From Deltaproteobacteria bacterium (GTDB lineage: Bacteria; UBA10199; 2-02-FULL-44-16), in the NCBI GenBank assembly GCA_016203825.1, contig JACQMA010000083.1, positions 1-9,954 of the forward strand: a stretch of DNA of 9,954 bases. The letters are read 5' to 3'. Under the pieces are notes generated by a model, which saw only the letters and a program-made list of their open reading frames with translations, did not search any database and had not been told where the DNA came from. This document shows, piece after piece, positions 1 through 5,427 of this stretch. The stretch's first letter is position 1. Each line of letters begins with the position of its first letter. Made by a program: the position numbers and the translations under genes.

Positions 1-1023
1 GGGAAGGTGCGGCTCCTGTGCGAGCCGTTCGTGAAGTCAAAATCCGAAGGTGATGAGTCGATCGCCAGTTTCGTTCGACGGCGAGCCGGTCGCGAAGCCC
101 TCGAGCGTCTTGCGGATCCTTTTGTGTCGGGCGTGTATGCCGGCGACACCGAGCAGCTTTCCACGAGCAGCGTTTTTCCTCAACTGATTGAACTCGAACG
201 AACCTATGGTTCTGTCTTCAAGGGATTGATGAAGCGGAAAAAAGAGCAGAAGGGATCATCATCGCTCTTCTCGTTTCGTTGGGGGATGGGGACGTTACCT
301 GCGCGCCTTGAAGAAGTGCTCCGCGGTTGTATCCAGTGCGACACGACGATTGATGGGATGGAACAACTGCCGCGCGGTGGTTTAAGCATTCGTGCCGAGG
401 CACCGAGGCGCACGTATGAAGCCGATGCCGTGGTGCTGGCGACCCCATCGTGGATGAGCGCACGTATTCTCGCCCAGCTCCTGCCGGGCGTTATCGCGCC
501 CCTCATGGCCATTCCGTATGCGCCCCTTGCCGTGGTTCACACCGTGTTTCGTCGAAGCGATCTCCCTCGAGACCTCAGCGGTTTTGGGTGTCTCATCCCA
601 CGCTGTGAAGGCATTCGTTTGCTCGGGTCGCTGTGGTCGTCGTCGCTCTTTTCCGGCCGATGTCCTCCGGACCAAGCCCTGCTCACCAACTACATTGGGG
701 GCATGACGGATTCCCGCGTGATCGAGCTCGAAGACCACGAGATTTTGACCCATGTGATGAGCGGACTCGAAACGGTTTTGAAGATCACTTCTCAACCCCA
801 CTTCGTTCATATGACGCGACTCGTGCAGGCCATTCCGCAATATATGATTGGTCATCGCGAGCGCTTGGCAGAGATCGCCAATTTTCTCGTGCGACAACCG
901 AACATTTTTTTGACGGGGAACTATTTTCGCGGTGTTTCGGTCGCCGACAGCATTGCCCACGCCCGCGAAACAGCAGACAAGGTGCTCACGCATTTGGGCG
1001 TGTGGTCGCCGGGGAAGAAATGA
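1..1023 (+). CDS. hemY: HemY-type protoporphyrinogen/coproporphyrinogen oxidase, C-terminal part (5' end outside window)
   Basis: FAD-dependent oxidase of late haem synthesis. It removes six electrons from protoporphyrinogen IX, or from coproporphyrinogen III in lineages using the coproporphyrin route. The reading frame is open from base 1, giving 340 residues. The family is usually about 450-490 residues, so roughly the first 120-150, including the N-terminal GxGxxG FAD fold, lie upstream of the window. A GTG at base 7 falls inside conserved sequence and is not the start. Visible family features are ESIASFVRRRAGREALERL followed by DPFVSGVYAGD near residues 20-48, FRWGMGTLPARL near 92-103, and the C-terminal FAD-binding segment GNYFRGVSVADSI near 308-320. 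The stop overlaps the serB start as ATGA, so the two are probably co-transcribed and translationally coupled, although haem and serine synthesis have no obvious link. The family call is secure. Which porphyrinogen is used is not determinable here. Confidence 0.93.
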   Translation, partial: GKVRLLCEPFVKSKSEGDESIASFVRRRAGREALERLADPFVSGVYAGDTEQLSTSSVFPQLIELERTYGSVFKGLMKRKKEQKGSSSLFSFRWGMGTLPARLEEVLRGCIQCDTTIDGMEQLPRGGLSIRAEAPRRTYEADAVVLATPSWMSARILAQLLPGVIAPLMAIPYAPLAVVHTVFRRSDLPRDLSGFGCLIPRCEGIRLLGSLWSSSLFSGRCPPDQALLTNYIGGMTDSRVIELEDHEILTHVMSGLETVLKITSQPHFVHMTRLVQAIPQYMIGHRERLAEIANFLVRQPNIFLTGNYFRGVSVADSIAHARETADKVLTHLGVWSPGKK

Positions 1024-2231
1024 AGAAAAAAGACGATATCATTCTCGTCACCGTGCGCGGCCTCGACGTCCCGGGTATTACCGCGCGCCTCACGGGAATT
1101 ATTGCAGCCGCCCGCGGTGTTCGCATCATTGATATCGAACAAACAGTCGTTCACCGAAAGCTCCTGCTCTCGATCTTTCTTCGATTTTCCCGTGATGCTG
1201 TAGGGGCGGGTCGCGAACCGCCCCTACTCCAACAATTAGAAAAATGTGCGCAGGAACTCGGCGTGAGTCTTGACGTTGAACCATTTGAGCATCGCTATTG
1301 GGAAGGGGTCGATGGTGGCGATGTCTATGCCATCACGTGTCTCGGCGATGATGTTGGAGCGGTGCCACTGTCGCAGATAGCGCAGATCCTGGCAAAATAC
1401 GGCGTGAACATCACGAAGATCGGGAAGATGACGCAGCGAAGCCTTTCGTGCGTTGAACTTCTTGTTGAAGCCCCACCAAAACTCAACCACCGCACCCTCT
1501 CGCGTGAACTTTTGGCGCTGGCCTCCGATGTTGATATCGATATTGCCATTCAACCGGCAAATATTTCGCGGCGAGCGAAACGTCTCGTCGTGATGGATAT
1601 GGATTCGACCCTTGTTGCCGCCGAGGCCATTGATGAACTGGCGAAAAAGGCGGGCGTGGCAAAAGAGGTTCAAGCGATCACGCGCGCGGGAATGGAGGGA
1701 AATATTGATTTTACCGAAGGGCTACGCCGTCGCGTTGCCCTTTTGAAAGATTTTCCATTTCGAGACGTCGAGAAACTCGCGAGGAAACTTCCCCTCAATC
1801 GTGGAGCAGAGCGACTCATTCGCGTCCTCAAAAAATTAGGATACAAAATTGCGGTCATCTCTGGCGGATTCACACCGTTCGTCGATCATCTCCAGAAAAA
1901 ACTCGGACTCGATTTTGCATTTGCGAACGAACTTGAAGTGAAAAAGGGAAAACTCACGGGAAAACTCGTTGGTCGGATTATCGATGGTGCGGCGAAGGCC
2001 ATGATTTTGGAAACGATTGCCGCGGCGGAAAAATTGAGCCTCGATCAGGTGATTGCCATCGGTGATGGCGCCAATGATCTGCCGATGCTTTCGAAGGCCG
2101 GAATGGGGATTGCGTTCCACGCAAAGGATATCGTTCGCAAAAATGCCCACACGTCCATCGGCCACCACTCCGGTCTCGATTCGATCTTGTATCTCTTAGG
2201 CATTAGCGAGAGAGAATTGAAGGGACTCTGA
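1020..2231 (+). CDS. serB: Phosphoserine phosphatase SerB with two ACT domains
   Basis: HAD-superfamily phosphatase making L-serine from O-phospho-L-serine, the last step of the phosphorylated serine pathway; cytosolic. The product is 403 residues. Residues 7-90 form a first ACT domain (DVPGITARLTGIIAA), about 100-178 a second, and 187-395 the catalytic domain. HAD motifs are DMDST at 193-197 (nucleophile D193, acid/base D195), SGG at 281-283, K326 in AAKAMIL, and GDGAND at 348-353. E. coli SerB is about 320 residues; the length and two-ACT layout are closer to mycobacterial SerB2, where ACT domains sense amino acids. The ATG at 1020 is chosen because it begins exactly at the ACT domain, overlaps the preceding stop as ATGA and has GGGGAAG just upstream; the frame is open further upstream but that sequence lies within hemY. 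Oddity: residues V61-L70 are encoded by a GC-rich palindrome that looks like an in-frame insertion in the first ACT domain. Confidence 0.95.
   Translation: MKKKDDIILVTVRGLDVPGITARLTGIIAAARGVRIIDIEQTVVHRKLLLSIFLRFSRDAVGAGREPPLLQQLEKCAQELGVSLDVEPFEHRYWEGVDGGDVYAITCLGDDVGAVPLSQIAQILAKYGVNITKIGKMTQRSLSCVELLVEAPPKLNHRTLSRELLALASDVDIDIAIQPANISRRAKRLVVMDMDSTLVAAEAIDELAKKAGVAKEVQAITRAGMEGNIDFTEGLRRRVALLKDFPFRDVEKLARKLPLNRGAERLIRVLKKLGYKIAVISGGFTPFVDHLQKKLGLDFAFANELEVKKGKLTGKLVGRIIDGAAKAMILETIAAAEKLSLDQVIAIGDGANDLPMLSKAGMGIAFHAKDIVRKNAHTSIGHHSGLDSILYLLGISERELKGL
1200..1227. repeat. Palindromic element inside serB, ends GTAGGGGC/GCCCCTAC
   Basis: Inverted repeat with 10-bp arms, GTAGGGGCGG (1200-1209) and CCGCCCCTAC (1218-1227), around an 8-base centre GTCGCGAA. 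It lies wholly within serB and is read as V-G-A-G-R-E-P-P-L plus the first base of the next Leu codon, between the last strand of the N-terminal half of the first ACT domain (LLLSIFLRF) and the helix LEKCAQELG. There is no T-run after it, and it is deep in an essential-type gene, so it is not a terminator. Its ends match those of the palindrome at 9928-9954. Two copies with the same ends and different centres, both in coding sequence, suggest a dispersed palindromic repeat family. Its mobility and copy number are inference. Confidence 0.8.
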
Positions 2232-2233
2232 TC

Positions 2234-2911
2234 CTAATCAGGAGAAAGTGAGTCCGGACGAGTGATTGCGAATGGATTCTGAATGGGTGTTATGCCGCCG
2301 GATTTATCATACTGGAAATAAAGGTCTGCGCCACGTAGCGACCCCCCCTCCTGATAGGAAAGTACCACGCGAATAATACCGGAATTGATATTTTCCAGTG
2401 GAAAATCCACATGGAAGCTTAAGTTCTTTGGCTGGTAGGTTTCAACGCTCAGGTGGTCACTGATATGGTCATGAGGCCATGTCCGGCGAAGCGCCTCAAC
2501 AATGAATGCATCAGCTCCACTGAGTACACCCTCCATTCGTTCACGAAGGCTTTCGAACAATGCATCTGATGGCTCTGTATGGATACAATCCCGCTCGGTC
2601 ACTTCATCTTCGGGGAACGGCTGCGCCGCTTGGCAATGTGTAAAAGATTCTTGAAGTCTTCGCATATAGTCACCGGCGTTATCTGAGAGCCTTAATGCGG
2701 CGAGCCTGATGTGAAGCGCCTGATTGTCACCGAGGAGCTTCGCGCTTTCGAGCTTGGTCAGCGCCTCTTTTTCTTCATCATCCACCGTCAAGTCATAGCC
2801 ATTGATCACCGCTGCTTCGATCTGATCGAAGACCTCCGGCATGATTTCGTCGCCCTCTCTCACGATACGATCAATAATACCTTGAACCCGACTCTCGCCC
2901 GCTGCCGTCAT
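2234..2911 (-). CDS. Hypothetical soluble protein, 225 aa, unrecognised
   Basis: I do not recognise a family. The product is 225 residues with no signal peptide and no membrane segment, and it is acidic. Its N-terminal half (about 8-95) is largely predicted helical and charged (GIIDRIVREGDEIMPEVFDQIEAA; DDEEKEALTKLESAKLL), and its C-terminal part (about 160-205) has alternating beta-like stretches (LSFHVDFPL, GIIRVVLSYQ, ADLYFQYD). There is no cysteine cluster and no recognisable catalytic motif. The frame is open 28 codons further upstream to an ATG ending at 2995, but the ATG at 2911 is preceded by a strong Shine-Dalgarno GGAGGG and the extra residues look unstructured. A TAATAT that could be a -10 element lies at 2938-2943 on this strand, which would also exclude the upstream ATG, but no good -35 is visible. 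It converges on serB, with two bases between the stop codons. The function is unknown. That the gene is real is supported by its length, ribosome site and clean packing. Confidence 0.72.
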   Translation of the reverse strand: MTAAGESRVQGIIDRIVREGDEIMPEVFDQIEAAVINGYDLTVDDEEKEALTKLESAKLLGDNQALHIRLAALRLSDNAGDYMRRLQESFTHCQAAQPFPEDEVTERDCIHTEPSDALFESLRERMEGVLSGADAFIVEALRRTWPHDHISDHLSVETYQPKNLSFHVDFPLENINSGIIRVVLSYQEGGSLRGADLYFQYDKSGGITPIQNPFAITRPDSLSPD

Positions 2912-2914
2912 GCT

Positions 2915-2920
2915 CCCTCC
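2915..2920 (-). promoter_or_regulatory. Shine-Dalgarno deciding the start of the 225-aa hypothetical gene
   Basis: Read on the minus strand this is GGAGGG, three bases before the ATG at 2911-2909. No comparable site precedes the longer in-frame ATG at 2995, so the shorter protein is preferred. Confidence 0.7.
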
Positions 2921-3046
2921 GTTGTGAATAGTCCCCCATATTATCGGTTGCCGCCCTTCAAAAGTTGCGGGGACGTTCCTCGTCTTCCAACCCATTGAAA
3001 TAACTTGTGAAAAACGACTGACACCGCTTTTTTCGACAGGAAAGCA

Positions 3047-3448
3047 CTAACTGACGGCGAGAATCCACGGATAGAGCCACTCGATGCCCAGCCCCACTAA
3101 AAACCACAGCGGGGCATAGGCGAGGTTCAGGCGTCCTTTGAAAATGGCGAGTTTGCCCGTGTAATGCCAAGCCTTCACACCAATACGAGCCAGGAGTGCT
3201 CCGAAGAGGTATTCAAAAATATAGATCACGATTATGTACACCGCTCCACGCCACAACCACGGGAGCGAGACGACTTGGTGGGCGATGATGGGATAGATAA
3301 ATCCGACAAGACCATAAATCGGGAACATCCACAGGGACGATTCGCCGCGCAGGTCGAAATTGCGCTTGAAAACGATCCCCTTGATGGCTCCGAAGGCAAC
3401 TTCCCAAAGGATGCCAAGACAACCGAAGAGAATGAAACGCAGCAGCAT
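3047..3448 (-). CDS. Small polytopic membrane protein, CmpB-like (putative ABC-transporter type IV family)
   Basis: Product of 133 residues, predicted to span the inner membrane four times (about 3-23, 40-58, 66-88 and 108-130). The pattern resembles the Pfam family called putative ABC-transporter type IV (ABC_trans_CmpB): a glutamate-containing helix (IFEYLFGALLARIG, 77-90), a loop with WHYTGK at 94-99, then KGRLNLAYAPLWFLVGLGIE at 104-123, matching the family's W-Y-S and G-R-I-x-L-x-x-x-x-x-W theme. Despite the family name a transport role is not established for these proteins, and no ATPase gene is nearby. It may serve envelope physiology; that is a guess. The start has no clear Shine-Dalgarno, and no earlier in-frame start is credible because the divergent oxidase gene begins 60 bases away. 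The 135 bases between this gene and the downstream minus-strand gene hold no convincing terminator, so the two may be co-transcribed. Confidence 0.72.
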   Translation of the reverse strand: MLLRFILFGCLGILWEVAFGAIKGIVFKRNFDLRGESSLWMFPIYGLVGFIYPIIAHQVVSLPWLWRGAVYIIVIYIFEYLFGALLARIGVKAWHYTGKLAIFKGRLNLAYAPLWFLVGLGIEWLYPWILAVS

Positions 3449-3507
3449 GGGCGCATTGAAATTGAATGGTTGCCGGTCGTCAAGTGATTTACTAATGAGG
3501 TTTTTGT

Positions 3508-4944
3508 ATGAATAAAAATGTTTTTTCTGATCTTGCCGAAAAATTCGACACGATCCTCAAGGACGACGCGCGGATCGAGACGTATCGTGAAGACACGATG
3601 TTTCGCGGCGATCCCGACGCCGTGATCCGCGCGCGGGATGAAACCGACGTACGTGCCGCGATGAAGTATTGCTTCGTCAGCAAGATCCCGATGACGTTTT
3701 GCGGCTCGCGGACATCGATGACGGGTGCCTCGATTCCAACCGAAGGGGTCGTGATTTCGACCGAACGGCTCGAAGGGATCATCGATATCGGTGAACACCA
3801 GGGTCGAAAAACCATCACGACCAGAACCGGAACCATCACGGCTGCGGTACAAAAAGCCGCCGAGGAGGCCGGTTTTTATTTTCCGGTCGCACCGACGTCG
3901 CGTGACGACTGTCGGATCGGTGCGAACGTGGCGACGAATGCAACGGGCGAAGATTCATTTAAGTACGGGCCGATTCGTGCTTATACGCGACGACTCAAAA
4001 TCTGGCTTGCCGATGGCACCGAAAAAATACTCGAACGCGCAGCAAGCGAAAAACCTTCGTGGGATCGCAATCGCGCCGGTTACGTCCTCGACTGGAAAAA
4101 TCCGATCGATCTTTTTGTTGGCTCTGAAGGAACGCTGGGTTTTATTGCCGAAGTGACGCTTGATCTGCTGGATCGCGTTCCCCATTATTTTTCTGCCCTT
4201 GCCCCCTTCCCCACCAATCGAAAGGCCCTCGAGTTTATCGTCGCCACCGCACAAAGCACCGATCTCAAACCGCGCGCGCTGGAGCTGGTTGATGCATCGG
4301 CGCTCGACGTGATGCGGACGCACACGACTTTTCCGAGGCTTCCGGAAGCGGCAAAGGCCATGGTCTATTTCAAACAGGAGTATCAAGACGAGGCCGATCG
4401 CGATCAATGGCTTGGACGCTGGTTTTCGGTTCTCGAGAAGGCGTCAACTCCGGACCTTGTCACTGCCGTCTTGATTGCTGACACTCAGAAAGATCGCGAG
4501 AACTTCCGCCTCTGGCGGCATCACATTCCATCGACGGTCAACGAGCGTGCACGAAAATTTTGGGATGCGGGTGGTGGAAAAGTGGGAAGTGATTGGTGGG
4601 TGCCGATTCCGAAGCTTCTTGAGATGATGGATTTTTTCTACACCCACGCCGACGCACTCGGACTTCCGTACATGGCGTATGCCCATGTGGGGAGCGGCCA
4701 TCCGCACACGAATATCATCTGCGCCAATGCGAGTGAACTCAAAAAAGCGGACGAACTTCTCCTAACGTGTTGTCGCAAGGCCGTCGCGTTGGGCGGTGGC
4801 GTTGCCGGAGAACATGGCGTTGGAAAGATTCACCGCAATCTGCTATCCATTCAGCATCCTCTTTCGGCTGTGGCCAAGATGCGTCGCTGGAAAGAGGAAT
4901 ACGACCCGCTCTTTCTTCTTGGTCGTGGAAATATTTTTGATTGA
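3508..4944 (+). CDS. FAD-linked oxidase, GlcD/D-lactate dehydrogenase family
   Basis: FAD-dependent dehydrogenase of the VAO/PCMH superfamily, 478 residues, a normal length for GlcD/D-lactate dehydrogenase proteins. These oxidise 2-hydroxy acids such as D-lactate, glycolate or D-2-hydroxyglutarate to 2-oxo acids, passing electrons to quinone, cytochrome or another acceptor. FAD-binding segments are GSRTSMTGASIPTEG (66-80), GANVATNATGEDSFKYGPI (138-156) and FVGSEGTLGFIAEV (203-216). The C-terminal oxidase domain carries HVGSGHPH (393-400), corresponding to the metal-ligand motif usually written HxGDGNxH, and GGGVAGEHGVGK (429-440), whose E435 is the usual metal or substrate ligand; it ends with DPLFLLGRGNIFD. 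There is no iron-sulfur domain, signal peptide or membrane helix. The ATG has GAGG seven bases upstream. It is the first gene of a tight plus-strand run leading into the molybdenum hydroxylase genes. The family is sure; the substrate cannot be assigned. The departure from DGN to SGH in the metal motif may mark a subfamily. Confidence 0.92.
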   Translation: MNKNVFSDLAEKFDTILKDDARIETYREDTMFRGDPDAVIRARDETDVRAAMKYCFVSKIPMTFCGSRTSMTGASIPTEGVVISTERLEGIIDIGEHQGRKTITTRTGTITAAVQKAAEEAGFYFPVAPTSRDDCRIGANVATNATGEDSFKYGPIRAYTRRLKIWLADGTEKILERAASEKPSWDRNRAGYVLDWKNPIDLFVGSEGTLGFIAEVTLDLLDRVPHYFSALAPFPTNRKALEFIVATAQSTDLKPRALELVDASALDVMRTHTTFPRLPEAAKAMVYFKQEYQDEADRDQWLGRWFSVLEKASTPDLVTAVLIADTQKDRENFRLWRHHIPSTVNERARKFWDAGGGKVGSDWWVPIPKLLEMMDFFYTHADALGLPYMAYAHVGSGHPHTNIICANASELKKADELLLTCCRKAVALGGGVAGEHGVGKIHRNLLSIQHPLSAVAKMRRWKEEYDPLFLLGRGNIFD

Positions 4945-4945
4945 G

Positions 4946-4951
4946 AGGAGG
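4946..4951 (+). promoter_or_regulatory. Shine-Dalgarno deciding the start of the YdcZ-type gene
   Basis: Perfect AGGAGG, four bases before the ATG at 4956. It lies just after the stop of the FAD-linked oxidase gene and rules out the in-frame TTG at 4941 as start. Confidence 0.8.
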
Positions 4952-4955
4952 ATCT

Positions 4956-5408
4956 ATGTTTTGGATATTAGTCATGACGGTTGCCATTGGGGTGTCGACA
5001 ATTCTTCAGGGCGGATTGAATCGTCAAATGATGAATCGATGGGATCTTGGGCTCATCGTTTTGTTTAACGGTCTTGTCTACGCTGTTATTTCTCTCCTCT
5101 GCATGGTTTTGGCGAGGATCTCACCATCTCTTCTTCCCGATATTTTTCATCCTCGGGAAGGGATCGCTTCATGTTCATGGTGGTACTGGATTCCTGCCGC
5201 ATGCGGGTTCCTCATCGTTGCCGGGATGCCGGTGGTGATCGTGAAGCTCGGCGCCTTTCGCATGATCGTGATTGTTGTTGCTGTGCAGCTCGTTGCAAGT
5301 CTCATCTGGGATATGGTTGTCGAAAAAACGCCGATGACGTTTTTGCGTGTTGCCGGTGCCGTGCTTGCCTTTGGCGGCGTCATCCTTGCAAATCTGAAAA
5401 CTTCGTGA
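4956..5408 (+). CDS. DMT-superfamily inner-membrane protein, YdcZ (DUF606) type
   Basis: Product of 150 residues with five predicted membrane helices at about 2-20, 32-54, 76-97, 101-121 and 128-147. It is the usual length of the YdcZ/DUF606 half-size members of the drug/metabolite transporter superfamily, which probably act as dimers. Family features are the N-terminal LQGGLNRQM (17-25, matching the usual G-x-x-x-x-L-Q-x-x-x-N), LGAFRMIVIVVAVQLVASLIWD (98-119, matching the usual G-x-x-x-x-x-x-x-x-x-x-x-Q-x-x-x-S-x-x-x-D), and a last helix RVAGAVLAFGGVILAN. Substrates of this family are poorly known. It sits 11 bases after the oxidase gene and 12 before the hydroxylase large subunit, so import or export of the hydroxylase or oxidase substrate is a reasonable but unproven inference. 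Confidence 0.85.
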   Translation: MFWILVMTVAIGVSTILQGGLNRQMMNRWDLGLIVLFNGLVYAVISLLCMVLARISPSLLPDIFHPREGIASCSWWYWIPAACGFLIVAGMPVVIVKLGAFRMIVIVVAVQLVASLIWDMVVEKTPMTFLRVAGAVLAFGGVILANLKTS

Positions 5409-5413
5409 GAAGC

Positions 5414-5427
5414 CCGCCTTATGGCGG
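5414..5427 (+). promoter_or_regulatory. Possible hairpin over the start codon of the hydroxylase large subunit
   Basis: CCGCC (5414-5418) and GGCGG (5423-5427) can pair around TTAT, placing the first two bases of the ATG at 5421 in the loop and its G in the stem. No Shine-Dalgarno is visible in the 12 bases between the upstream stop and this ATG. The stem is short (5 bp, all G-C) and could be chance. Translation may instead depend on coupling to the YdcZ-type gene. Confidence 0.25.

Noticed and set aside
382..993. 203-residue minus-strand open frame, and similar long antisense frames across the window (for example 5175-5861, 6897-7613)
   Set aside because: Opposite-strand shadows of well-recognised genes, with low-complexity arginine- and histidine-rich products and no ribosome sites.
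633..1019. In-frame upstream extension of serB to base 633
   Set aside because: It lies entirely inside the conserved 3' half of the hemY-type gene in another frame and resembles no ACT or HAD sequence; the ATG at 1020 begins exactly at the ACT domain.
2223..2255. CTGAT/ATCAG and GGACT/AGTCC inverted repeats across the convergent serB and hypothetical gene stops
   Set aside because: Short A+T-rich inner stem, uneven spacing to the outer stem and no T-run on either strand; too weak to call a two-way terminator.
3449..3507. Possible divergent promoters between the membrane protein and the FAD-linked oxidase
   Set aside because: A promoter is expected here, but I found no -35/-10 pair with acceptable sequence and spacing on either strand.
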